In this document: in pieces, positions 1-8,822 of the stretch
How positions within the stretch are numbered: position 1 is the stretch's first letter
Layout of the letters: each line of letters opens with the position of its first letter
NCBI GenBank assembly: GCA_036378315.1
Contig: DASUWU010000046.1
Location: forward strand, 1 to 64,000
Reading direction: 5' to 3'
Length of the DNA: 64,000 nucleotides
Source: CALAED01 sp036378315
GTDB taxonomy: Bacteria; Actinomycetota; Actinomycetes; Streptosporangiales; Streptosporangiaceae
Translations under genes and position numbers: made by a program
Notes under the pieces: generated by a model
What the model saw: only the letters and a program-made list of their open reading frames with translations
Database searches by the model: none
Told to the model about the DNA's origin: nothing

Positions 1-308
1 CACGCCGCGGCGGCGAGCGCGGCGGCGACCAGCCCGGCGGTCGCCAGCCGGCCGCGCAGGAAGTCGGCGAGCCCGGCCAGGTCGGTGACCGCGCCGGCCG
101 CGGCAGCGGGCTCGACGCCGCCGGAGTGCGCGTGGCCGCCGGCCGGCAACCGGGAGTCGGCCAGCAACAGCACGCTCGCCGCCGGTGCCGCACCGGCGGC
201 GGCGACGGGTGCGGGGTCCACGGCGGGGTTCACGGCGGGGTTCATGGCGGGGTTCATGGCGGGGTTCACGGCGGGGTTCACGGCGGCGGCGAGGGGGGAG
301 GCGTCCAC
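1..308 (-). CDS. ureF: Urease accessory protein UreF, N-terminal part (runs off left edge)
   Basis: UreF works with UreD/UreH and UreG to load nickel into apo-urease in the cytoplasm. Read on the minus strand straight after ureC, the frame stays open to the window edge and contains the motif LLLADSRLPAGGHAHSGG, followed by a helix ending FLRGRLATAGLV, which is typical of actinobacterial UreF. Only about 100 residues are present. The first 30 or so residues are an Asn-Pro-Ala-Val/Met tandem repeat that does not belong to the family. The start is uncertain: GTG at 308, or the in-frame ATGs at 257 and 245 inside the repeat. None has a good ribosome binding site, and translation may be coupled to the ureC stop 5 bases upstream. 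Confidence 0.85.
   Translation of the reverse strand, partial: MDASPLAAAVNPAVNPAMNPAMNPAVNPAVDPAPVAAAGAAPAASVLLLADSRLPAGGHAHSGGVEPAAAAGAVTDLAGLADFLRGRLATAGLVAAALAAAA
210..281. repeat. 12-bp tandem repeat inside the ureF start region
   Basis: Six units of ggcggggttcac/t stand in tandem; five are near-perfect and the leftmost is degenerate. The unit length is a multiple of three, so copy-number change would add or remove four residues (Asn-Pro-Ala-Val/Met) without breaking the frame. Each unit carries GTG or ATG in the ureF frame, giving a ladder of possible starts. Confidence 0.9.
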
Positions 309-313
309 GGCGA

Positions 314-2029
314 TCAGAACAGGAAGTAGCGCTGGGCCATGGGCAGCTCGACGGCCGGGGCCGGCTCGACCCGCTCGCCGTCGATCGTGACCGTGAAGGA
401 GTCGGGATCGACGTCGATCGGCGGCAGCGCACCGTTGAGCGGCATCGCGGCCTTGTCGAGTCGCCGGGTATCCGCCACGGGGACGAGCCTGCGCCGTACC
501 GCCAGCCGCTCGCCCAGCCCGTCGTCGAGCGCGACGGGCGCGACGAAATGCACGGACGCGCCAGCGGCCACCGCCGGCGCGGCGCCGAACATCGGCCGTG
601 GCAGCACGGGCTGCGGCGTCGGGATCGAGGCGTTGGCGTCGCCCATCTGCGCCCAGGCGATGACGCCGCCCTTCACCACGACGTGCGGCCTGACCCCGAA
701 GAACGCCGGGTCCCACAGCACCAGGTCGGCCAGCTTGCCCGCCTCGACCGAGCCGATCTCGCCGTCCAAACCGTGCGCGATGGCCGGGCAGATCGTGTAC
801 TTGGCGACGTACCGCATGGCCCGCAGGTTGTCCGCCGGCTCAGGCCCGTCGAGCGCGCCGCGGCGCGCCTTCATGGCGTGCGCGGTCTGCCAGGTGCGGA
901 TCACCGTCTCGCCGATCCGCCCCATGGCCTGGGAGTCCGAGCCGATGATCGAGATCGCGCCGAGGTCGTGCAGGATGTCCTCGGCCGCCATCGTCGTCGG
1001 CCTGATGCGCGACTCGGCGAACGCCAGATCCTCCGGCACGGACGGGTTGAGATGGTGGCACACCATGAGCATGTCGAGGTGCTCGTCCAGCGTGTTGACG
1101 GTATGCGGGCGGGTCGGGTTGGTGGAGGACGGCAGCACGTTCGGATGCGCGGCGACCGTGATGATGTCCGGCGCGTGCCCGCCGCCGGCGCCCTCGGTGT
1201 GGTAGGCGTGGATGGACCGCCCGCCGATGGCCGCCAGCGTCGACTCGACGTAGCCCGCCTCGTTGAGCGTGTCGGAGTGCAGCGCCACCTGCACGCCCGA
1301 GGCGTCGGCCACCCGCAGGCACGCGTCGATCGCCGCCGGCGTCGAGCCCCAGTCCTCGTGCAGCTTGAACCCCGAGGCGCCCGCGCGGAGCTGCTCCCAG
1401 AGCCCTTCGGTCGACACGGTGTTGCCCTTGCCGAGCAGCGCCACGTTGACCGGCCAGGCGTCCAGCGCCTCCAGCATGCGGCCCAGGTACCAGGCGCCGG
1501 CCACGGTCGTCGCCTTGGTGCCCTCGGCCGGGCCGGTGCCGCCGCCGATGATCGTGGTCACGCCGGCGCCGAGCGCCTCGTCGAGCAACTGGGGGCAGAT
1601 GAGATGGACGTGGGCGTCCACCGCCCCAGCGGTGAGGATCTTGCCGTTGCCGGCCAGGATCTCGGTGGACGGGCCGATGACGAGGTCGGGGTGGACGCCG
1701 TCCATCGTGTCCGGGTTGCCGGCCTTGCCGAGCGCGGCGATGCGGCCGTCCCTGACGCCGACGTCGGCCTTGACGACGCCCCAGTGGTCGAGCACCACCG
1801 CGCCGGTGATCACCAGGTCGGGCGCGCCCTCGGCGCGGGTGGCGAGCGACTGGCCCATCGACTCCCTGATCACCTTGCCGCCGCCGAAGACGACCTCGTC
1901 GCCGGCGCCGGCGCCGCGCGCGAGGTCGTCGGTCACCTCGATCAGCAGGTTGGTGTCGGCGAGCCTGACCCGGTCGCCCGTGGTGGGTCCGTACAGCTCC
2001 GCGTAGCGCGCGCGGGAGATCTCAGCCAT
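314..2029 (-). CDS. ureC: Urease alpha subunit UreC
   Basis: This is the catalytic subunit of nickel urease, which hydrolyses urea to ammonia and carbamate. The 571-residue length fits the family. The start MAEISRARYAELYGPTTGDR is the standard UreC N-terminus, and GGAGG lies about 7 bases upstream of the ATG. Nickel-ligand regions are present: DAHVHLICPQ (His-x-His), the GGTGPAEGTKATT segment holding the carbamylated lysine, and the active-site flap VCHHLNPSVPEDLAFAESRI with its catalytic-site histidine. The C-terminus is RYFLF. The start overlaps the ureB stop by 8 bases, so the genes are translationally coupled. An in-frame extension to 2209 is open but unrelated to the family and is rejected. 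Confidence 0.97.
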   Translation of the reverse strand: MAEISRARYAELYGPTTGDRVRLADTNLLIEVTDDLARGAGAGDEVVFGGGKVIRESMGQSLATRAEGAPDLVITGAVVLDHWGVVKADVGVRDGRIAALGKAGNPDTMDGVHPDLVIGPSTEILAGNGKILTAGAVDAHVHLICPQLLDEALGAGVTTIIGGGTGPAEGTKATTVAGAWYLGRMLEALDAWPVNVALLGKGNTVSTEGLWEQLRAGASGFKLHEDWGSTPAAIDACLRVADASGVQVALHSDTLNEAGYVESTLAAIGGRSIHAYHTEGAGGGHAPDIITVAAHPNVLPSSTNPTRPHTVNTLDEHLDMLMVCHHLNPSVPEDLAFAESRIRPTTMAAEDILHDLGAISIIGSDSQAMGRIGETVIRTWQTAHAMKARRGALDGPEPADNLRAMRYVAKYTICPAIAHGLDGEIGSVEAGKLADLVLWDPAFFGVRPHVVVKGGVIAWAQMGDANASIPTPQPVLPRPMFGAAPAVAAGASVHFVAPVALDDGLGERLAVRRRLVPVADTRRLDKAAMPLNGALPPIDVDPDSFTVTIDGERVEPAPAVELPMAQRYFLF

Positions 2030-2423
2030 CGGACGCCTCCCTGCCCTCGTCGCCCTCCCGGCGCTCGTCGCCCTCCGGGGCGGCCCGGCCGCCGTCCGCG
2101 CCTCCCAGGCGCAGCCCGGGCACGTGGCGCCGCCCCGCGAGCGGAACGAGGTCGACGTCCCTGGTGACGCCCGGCTCGAACCGCACCGCGGTACCGGCCG
2201 GCACGTCAAGGCGGTGGCCGCCGGCGGCCGTACGGTCGAACTCCAGTGCCGGGTTGGCGGCGGCGAAGTGGTAGTGCGACCCGACCTGGACCGGCCGGTC
2301 GCCCGCGTTCACCACGGTCAGCGTGACGCGCCGCCGCCCGGGGTTCAGCTCGACCGGCTCCGTCCCGACGAGCACCTCGCCGGGCACCTCGCCCGGCACT
2401 GGGGCCTGTCCCGGCCCGGTCAC
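2022..2423 (-). CDS. ureB: Urease beta subunit UreB
   Basis: This is the non-catalytic beta subunit that packs with UreA and UreC in the urease trimer. The core GEVLVGTEPVELNPGRRRVTL, then VNAGDRPVQVGSHYHF and the segment containing LDVPAGTAVRFEPG, is diagnostic of the family. The GTG at 2423 overlaps the ureA stop as GTGA, which favours it. In-frame GTGs at 2399 and about 2390 lie closer to the usual family start and remain possible. With the first start the protein has 133 residues, slightly long for UreB because of a Glu/Arg/Gly-rich C-terminal tail that overlaps ureC. Confidence 0.93.
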   Translation of the reverse strand: MTGPGQAPVPGEVPGEVLVGTEPVELNPGRRRVTLTVVNAGDRPVQVGSHYHFAAANPALEFDRTAAGGHRLDVPAGTAVRFEPGVTRDVDLVPLAGRRHVPGLRLGGADGGRAAPEGDERREGDEGREASDG

Positions 2424-2722
2424 GGGATGGGCCGGTGGACGGTGACGAGCTTGGTGCCGTCGGGAAAGGTGGCCTCGACCTGGACCGACTCGAGCATCTC
2501 GGGGATGCCGTCCATCACGTCGTCGCGGGTCAGTACGGTACGGCCGGCCTCCATCAGATCGGCGACGCCCCGCCCGTCGCGAGCTCCCTCGAGGACGTAC
2601 GCGGCGATCACGGCGGTCGCCTCCGGGTGGTTGAGCCGCAGCCCGCGGGCGCGCCGTTCGCGCGCCAGCGAGGCCGCCAGATGGATCAGCAGGCGCTCCT
2701 GCTCGTGCGGCGTGATCAGCAC
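2420..2722 (-). CDS. ureA: Urease gamma subunit UreA
   Basis: This is the small structural subunit of urease and the first gene of the operon. The 100-residue protein begins VLITPHEQERLLIHLAASLA and ends with the family-typical TFPDGTKLVTVHRPI, the normal length. The start is GTG at 2722 with no clear ribosome binding site. The message may be leaderless or nearly so, because a TAACGT element lies a few bases upstream on the minus strand. The gene is divergent from dnaG across a 144-bp gap. I see no NikR or Ure-type operator there. Confidence 0.93.
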   Translation of the reverse strand: MLITPHEQERLLIHLAASLARERRARGLRLNHPEATAVIAAYVLEGARDGRGVADLMEAGRTVLTRDDVMDGIPEMLESVQVEATFPDGTKLVTVHRPIP

Positions 2723-2853
2723 ATACGGACGTTACACCGCGGTTGACTGACCGAGATATCCCCGCCCGCAAACGTAACGCCGATTTCACGTCGCGGGAGC
2801 CGGGTCCGGCGTCGATCCGGGCCGATCCTGGACCGGACGTCGCCCGGCTTCAC

Positions 2854-2859
2854 TAGACT
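2854..2859 (+). promoter_or_regulatory. Candidate -10 box of dnaG (leaderless mRNA)
   Basis: TAGACT stands 7 bases before the GTG start of dnaG and no Shine-Dalgarno sequence is present. This is the spacing expected when transcription begins at the start codon. No good -35 element is visible. Confidence 0.45.
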
Positions 2860-2866
2860 CGCCGAC

Positions 2867-4798
2867 GTGGCAGGCCGGATCCGCAACGAGGACATCGCGC
2901 TCGTCCGCGAGCGGTCGCCGATCGCCGACGTGGTGGGCGAATACCTCCAGCTCAGCAACGCGGGGGGCGGCAACCTCAAGGGCCTGTGCCCCTTCCACGA
3001 CGAAAAGACCCCGTCGTTCAACATCACCCCGGCGCGTGGCATGTGGTACTGCCACGGCTGCGGCGAGGGCGGCGACGTCATCACGTTCGTCTCGAAGATC
3101 GAGCACCTGCCGTTCGCCGAGACGATGGAGCGGCTGGCCGCCCGCGCGGGCATGGAGCTGCGCTACGAGCAGGGCGGCTACGCCCCGCGCAAAGACCAGG
3201 GCCAGCGGGCGCGGCTGGTCGAGGCGCACCGGGCGGCCGCCGAGTTCTTCGCCGCGCGGCTGGCCGCGCCCGACGGCGCCATCGGCCGCGAGTTCCTGGC
3301 GCAGCGCGGCTTCGAGCCGGCGCACGGCGAGCACTTCGGCGTCGGCTACGCCCCCAGGGAGTGGGAGGCGCTGGTGCGCCACCTGCGCGGCCGCGGGTTC
3401 TCCGACAAAGAGCTGATCGTCGGCGGGCTGGCCAAAGAGGGCCGGCGCGGCCCGATGGACCGCTTCCGCGGCCGGCTGATGTGGCCGATCCGCGACCTGA
3501 CCGGCGACGTGATCGGCTTCGGCGCGCGCAAGCTGTACGACGATGACGACGGGCCCAAATACCTCAACACACCCGAGTCGCCGCTGTTCAAGAAGGGTTC
3601 GGTGCTGTACGGCGCCGACCTGGCGAAGAAGGAGATCGCGCGGCGCCGCCAGGCCGTCGTCGTCGAGGGCTACACCGACGTGATGGCCTGTCACCTGGCC
3701 GGCGTCGAGACCGCGATCGCCACCTGCGGCACCTCCTTCGGCGACGAGCACATCAAGATCCTGCGCCGGCTGCTCATGGACCAGGACGAGTTCCGCGGCG
3801 AAGTGATCTTCACGTTCGACGGCGACTCGGCCGGCCAGCGGGCCGCGCTGCGCGCCTTCGCCGACGAGCAGAAGTTCGTCACGCAGACCTTCGTCGCCGT
3901 GCAGCCCGACGGGCTCGACCCGTGCGACCTGCGCCTCAAGCACGGCGACGCGGCGGTGCGCGACCTCGTGGCCGCCCGGGTGCCGCTGTTCGAGTTCGCC
4001 ATCAGGAACGTCATCGCCGGCCACGACCTCGACACGGCCGAGGGGCGGCTGGCCGCGCTGGACGCCGCGGCGCCCGTGGTGGCCCGCATCAAGGACCGCG
4101 GGCTGCGGCAGATGTACGCGGTCAGCCTCGACCGCTGGCTCGGCATCATGGACGAAGAGTTCGTGCTGCGCCGCGTCCGCGCGCACAGCGGCCGTACGAG
4201 CGGACCCAACGGGCCCAGCGGGGCGAGGGGCGGGCGGGCCGCGGCGGCAGCCGGGGGAGCGCAGGGCGGTCCGGCCGGCGAGGCGTACGACCTGAGCAAC
4301 CCGGCGGTCCAGATCGAGCGCGAGACGCTCAAGCTGGCCGTCCAGCGGCCGGCGGCGCTCGGCCCCGGCTTCGACGCCCTGCCCGACGAGGTGTTCACGG
4401 TGCCGCAGCACCGGGCGGTCCGCGCCGTGATCGTGGCTGCCGGCGGGGTGTCCGGGGTATCGGGCGGCGCCGGAGCGGCCGGGGTGGTGCGGAACGTGTC
4501 CGAGTGGGTGGCCAGGTTGCGCGAGGATGCCCCGAACGACGAGGTCAGGAATCTCGTCACGCGGCTGGCGGTGGAGCCGCCCCGATCGGAGCAGGATTCG
4601 GACGACCGATACGCGGTGAGCCTGCTGGCTAGAATCCAGGAGCTCCAGCTCACGCGAGAGATCGCCGAATTGAAATCCAAACTCGGTCGGCTGAATCCGG
4701 TCGAACAGCAGGACGACTACTACCGGCTCTTCGGCGACCTGGTGGCGCTTGAGCAGCAGCGACGGGTGTTGCGGGAGCGCGGGATTGGGACTCTGTAA
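2867..4798 (+). CDS. dnaG: DNA primase DnaG
   Basis: DnaG makes RNA primers at the replication fork with the DnaB helicase. The 643-residue protein has the N-terminal zinc-binding domain (Cys41, His44, Cys62, Cys65 in CPFH and YCHGC). The primase core holds TOPRIM motifs: VVVEGYTDVMACH near residue 266, then TFDGDSAGQRAA with the metal-binding acidic residues. The C-terminal helicase-binding part follows a Gly/Ala-rich linker near residues 440-470. The start GTG is fixed by the conserved MAGRIRNEDI and by the close -10 box. It is followed 41 bases later by a primary-type sigma gene, the order seen in the classic dnaG-rpoD macromolecular-synthesis operon. Confidence 0.96.
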   Translation: MAGRIRNEDIALVRERSPIADVVGEYLQLSNAGGGNLKGLCPFHDEKTPSFNITPARGMWYCHGCGEGGDVITFVSKIEHLPFAETMERLAARAGMELRYEQGGYAPRKDQGQRARLVEAHRAAAEFFAARLAAPDGAIGREFLAQRGFEPAHGEHFGVGYAPREWEALVRHLRGRGFSDKELIVGGLAKEGRRGPMDRFRGRLMWPIRDLTGDVIGFGARKLYDDDDGPKYLNTPESPLFKKGSVLYGADLAKKEIARRRQAVVVEGYTDVMACHLAGVETAIATCGTSFGDEHIKILRRLLMDQDEFRGEVIFTFDGDSAGQRAALRAFADEQKFVTQTFVAVQPDGLDPCDLRLKHGDAAVRDLVAARVPLFEFAIRNVIAGHDLDTAEGRLAALDAAAPVVARIKDRGLRQMYAVSLDRWLGIMDEEFVLRRVRAHSGRTSGPNGPSGARGGRAAAAAGGAQGGPAGEAYDLSNPAVQIERETLKLAVQRPAALGPGFDALPDEVFTVPQHRAVRAVIVAAGGVSGVSGGAGAAGVVRNVSEWVARLREDAPNDEVRNLVTRLAVEPPRSEQDSDDRYAVSLLARIQELQLTREIAELKSKLGRLNPVEQQDDYYRLFGDLVALEQQRRVLRERGIGTL

Positions 4799-4839
4799 CC
4801 CCAGAGCCGCAAAAATGGGTCCTCCGATCTTGGTACCTA

Positions 4840-6015
<1,176 letters not shown>

Positions 6016-6053
6016 CCGGCCCGTCTCGGGGTCGGCCGCCATGAGGCCAGTCG

Positions 6054-6095
6054 ACACCGGCGCACCGCACCGGTGACGGTGCGGTGCGCCGGTGT
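6054..6095 (+). terminator. Strong hairpin terminator after the sigma gene
   Basis: A perfect 18-bp stem (6054-6071 with 6078-6095) closes a 6-base loop 38 bases after the sigma stop. It is followed by a short T-containing run. It separates dnaG-sigma transcription from the iron-uptake genes. Confidence 0.85.
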
Positions 6096-6161
6096 TCGTT
6101 CGCGCCGGTGTAGGCATCTGGTTCGGTGATCTTCGGGGGTTGTTCCAGCGGTCAAGTGAGG

Positions 6162-6190
6162 TTAGGTTAAGCTAAGTTAGGTAAACCTAA
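6162..6190 (+). promoter_or_regulatory. IdeR/DmdR-type iron box upstream of efeO
   Basis: Two overlapping TTAGGTTA-like sites occur: a 19-bp site at 6162-6180 and a perfect TTAGGT-AA-ACCTAA palindrome at 6177-6190. They resemble the TTAGGTTAGGCTCACCTAA consensus of DtxR-family iron repressors of actinobacteria. The site sits 39-67 bases before the efeO start, where a bound repressor would block transcription when iron is plentiful. Confidence 0.8.
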
Positions 6191-6228
6191 CTAGCCTCTG
6201 TCCACCCGTCCGGCCGACTGGAGAACCC

Positions 6229-7368
6229 ATGCGCCGTGCCCATCCGATCGCGCTCGCCGGGGCGACCGCCGTGCTGATCTCGACCCTCACCGCCTGCGGC
6301 GACGACGCGGCCAAGGGCACGGGCGGCGCGAGCACGATCGCGGTCACCGCGACGGACAGCTCCTGCGCGATCGCCAAGAAGAGCGTGGCCGCCGGAGCCG
6401 CGACGTTCAAGGTGACCAACAACGGGAGCCGCCCGACCGAGCTCGAGATCCTCAAGGCGGACGGCAAGGTCGTCTCCGAGCGGGAGAACATCGGGCCGGG
6501 AACCGCCGCCGAGCTGACCGTGCAGCTGGCCGCCGGGACGTACAAGGTGTTGTGCAGTCCGGGGATGACGGGCAAGGGCCCCAGCCAGGTCATCGTCGTC
6601 TCGGGGAGCAGCGGCGGCGGGCGCGCCGACCTGTCTCTGGAGCAGGCCGTCGCCGGCTATCGCGGCTACGTCAAGGACCAGGTCGACGACACCCTCGCCA
6701 AGACCAGGACGTTCGCCGCCGCCGTGAAGGCGGGCGACGTCGCGCGGGCCAAGAAGCTGTACGCGCCGTCGCGGGTCGGCTGGGAGCGCATCGAGCCGGT
6801 CGCCGAGTCGTTCGGCGACATCGATCCCAAGGTCGACCTGCGCGAGGCCGACCTCGAGCAGGGCCAGACGTGGACCGGCTGGCACCGCCTGGAGAAGGCG
6901 CTGTGGAAGGCGGGGTCGGTCAAGGGCCAGCAGCAGTACGCCGGCCGGCTCGTCGCCGATCTCGAGGCGCTCCAGCAGCGGGTGGGCGGCGCGGAGATCA
7001 CCCCCACGTCCATGAGCAACGGCGCCAAGGAGCTCCTCGACGAGGTGGCGACCGGAAAGATCACCGGTGAGGAGGAGGCGTACTCCCACACCGACCTCGT
7101 CGACTTCGCTGCCAACGTCGACGGCGCCGAGAAGGTCTACCGGCTCCTCGAGCCGGTCGTCCGGCAGCGGGACGCCGCGCTCGCCGGCACCATCGACGAC
7201 GAGTTCGCCAAGGTCAAGCGCCTGCTCGCCACGTACAAGGACGGCGCGGGCGACGGCGGCTACGTCTCCTACGACACCGTCGGCGAGGCCAAGCGCAAGG
7301 AGCTGTCGGACGCGGTCAACGCGCTCGGCGAGCCGCTGTCCCGGCTGGCGGGCGTGGTGGCCAGGTGA
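6229..7368 (+). CDS. efeO: EfeO iron-uptake lipoprotein (cupredoxin plus M75 domain)
   Basis: EfeO is the extracytoplasmic part of the EfeUOB ferrous iron uptake system. The 379-residue protein starts with a lipoprotein signal (cleavage before Cys23 in LTAC). A cupredoxin-like N-domain follows, about residues 35-125, with Cys46 and Cys109 (YKVLCSPGM). The imelysin/M75 domain carries the family HxxE metal motif in TGWHRLEKALW (His219, Glu222). GGAG precedes the ATG by about 6 bases. The stop overlaps the efeB start (GTGA). No EfeU permease gene lies on either side, so the membrane partner must be encoded elsewhere or be a different protein. Confidence 0.93.
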   Translation: MRRAHPIALAGATAVLISTLTACGDDAAKGTGGASTIAVTATDSSCAIAKKSVAAGAATFKVTNNGSRPTELEILKADGKVVSERENIGPGTAAELTVQLAAGTYKVLCSPGMTGKGPSQVIVVSGSSGGGRADLSLEQAVAGYRGYVKDQVDDTLAKTRTFAAAVKAGDVARAKKLYAPSRVGWERIEPVAESFGDIDPKVDLREADLEQGQTWTGWHRLEKALWKAGSVKGQQQYAGRLVADLEALQQRVGGAEITPTSMSNGAKELLDEVATGKITGEEEAYSHTDLVDFAANVDGAEKVYRLLEPVVRQRDAALAGTIDDEFAKVKRLLATYKDGAGDGGYVSYDTVGEAKRKELSDAVNALGEPLSRLAGVVAR

Positions 7369-8723
7369 CCTCCGAGCACGGCGAACCGGACGCGAGCGGG
7401 GAACCAGACGTTGCCGGCGGGGCCGACTCGAGCGGCGGGGCCGCCGCGAGCGCCGGGCCGGCCGCGGCCGGCGGGCACCGGGGGCGCGGTGCCGGAGTCA
7501 GCAGGCGGCGGCTCCTCGGCTTTTCCGGGCTCGGCGTCGTCGCGGGCGCCGCGGCCGGTGCCGGGCTGACCCACCTGGCCGACGCGGCGGACCGTTCCCG
7601 GCTCGACCACGACTCCTCCGTCCCGTTCCATGGACCCCACCAGGCGGGCATCGCGACGCCCGTGCAGGACCGGTTGCATTTCGCCGCGTTCGACGTCGTG
7701 ACCGGCGACCGGGCCAGGTTGGTCCAGATGCTGAAGGACTGGACGGCGGCCGCCGCCGCGATGGCGGCGGGCCGTCCGGTCGGCGCGGGCGCGGTCGGCG
7801 GTTTCCCGGAGTCGCCCCCCGACGACACCGGCGAGGCGCTCGGCCTGCCGCCGGCCCGGCTGACCCTGACCGTCGGATTCGGGCCGACGCTGTTCGAACG
7901 GGACGGCAAGGACCGGTTCGGCATCAGGGCCAAGCGCCCTGCCGCCCTGGTCGACCTGCCGCACTTCCCCGGCGACAACCTCGACGCGCGGCGCAGCGGC
8001 GGCGACATCGCCGTCCAGGCGTGCTCCGACGACCCGCAGGTCGCGGTGCACGCCATCCGCAACCTGGCCCGCATCGGGTTCGGCGTCGTCGCGGTCCGCT
8101 GGTCGCAGCTGGGCTTCGGGAAGACCTCGTCGACGACCCCCGACCAGCAGACCCCGCGCAACCTGATGGGGTTCAAGGACGGCACCAACAACATCCCGGG
8201 AACCGACGAGCAACTCCTCTCCCGGCACGTCTGGGCCGCCGCCGCGGACGACCCGGGGCGCGCCGGCTGGATGGCGGGCGGCTCGTACCTCGTGACCCGC
8301 CGCATCAGGATGCACATCGAGACCTGGGACCGTACGTCCCTGCGCGAGCAACAGGACGTCATCGGCCGGGACAAGAAGGAGGGCGCCCCGGCCGGGCGGG
8401 CGAAGGAGCACGATCCGGTGGTGCTGGCCAAGATGCCGCCCACCGCACACGTGCGGCTGGCCAACCCGGGCAGCAACGGCGGCGTCCGCATCCTGCGCCG
8501 CGGCTATTCGTTCACCGACGGCACCGACGGGCTCGGTCGGCTGGAGGCCGGCTTGTTCTTCATCGCCTACCAGCGCGACCCGCGCAGGGGCTTCATCCCG
8601 CTGCAACGCAACCTCGCCACCGACGCCCTCAACGAATACATCGAGCATGTCGGCTCCGCCGTCTTCGCCGTCCCGCCCGGGGTCCGGCGCGGCGGCTACG
8701 TGGGCGACACGCTGTTCACCTGA
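7365..8723 (+). CDS. efeB: EfeB Dyp-type peroxidase / deferrochelatase
   Basis: This is a haem peroxidase of the dye-decolorizing family, exported by the Tat pathway. It partners EfeO and has been proposed to oxidise Fe(II) or release iron from haem. The N-terminus holds the twin-arginine motif SRRRLLGFSG at about residues 45-54, followed by a hydrophobic stretch. A Gly/Ala/Ser-rich run of about 40 residues before the motif is unusual. The Dyp signature GFKDGTNN near residues 269-276 contains the distal-side Asp. The C-terminal region AHVRLANPGSNGG to FIAYQRDPRRGFIP is typical. The 452-residue length fits. Its start is coupled to efeO. Confidence 0.94.
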   Translation: MTSEHGEPDASGEPDVAGGADSSGGAAASAGPAAAGGHRGRGAGVSRRRLLGFSGLGVVAGAAAGAGLTHLADAADRSRLDHDSSVPFHGPHQAGIATPVQDRLHFAAFDVVTGDRARLVQMLKDWTAAAAAMAAGRPVGAGAVGGFPESPPDDTGEALGLPPARLTLTVGFGPTLFERDGKDRFGIRAKRPAALVDLPHFPGDNLDARRSGGDIAVQACSDDPQVAVHAIRNLARIGFGVVAVRWSQLGFGKTSSTTPDQQTPRNLMGFKDGTNNIPGTDEQLLSRHVWAAAADDPGRAGWMAGGSYLVTRRIRMHIETWDRTSLREQQDVIGRDKKEGAPAGRAKEHDPVVLAKMPPTAHVRLANPGSNGGVRILRRGYSFTDGTDGLGRLEAGLFFIAYQRDPRRGFIPLQRNLATDALNEYIEHVGSAVFAVPPGVRRGGYVGDTLFT

Positions 8724-8763
8724 ACGGTCCACCTGCCGGCGGGAACGCGGCCTGTCAGGGGGC

Positions 8764-8775
8764 GTAGTCGACTAC
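8764..8775. promoter_or_regulatory. 12-bp perfect palindrome before the GH63 gene
   Basis: GTAGTCGACTAC lies 48 bases before the GH63 start and is a possible operator. No matching second site is seen nearby, and I cannot assign a regulator. Confidence 0.3.
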
Positions 8776-8822
8776 GGGTAAAGAACCCTGTCGACAGAAC
8801 GGCGGCGAGGCGTCACTGTGGG

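Noticed and set aside
185..2167. Long plus-strand open frame opposite ureC
   Set aside because: It is a mirror of the ureA-ureC operon with Arg/Gly-rich low-information translation; ureC on the other strand is unmistakable.
2786..4411. Long minus-strand open frame opposite dnaG
   Set aside because: Its translation has no domain and reflects codon bias of dnaG, which is certain.
7067..8767. 566-codon plus frame overlapping efeO and efeB
   Set aside because: It is an Arg-rich out-of-frame reading; both genes have clear family motifs in their own frames.
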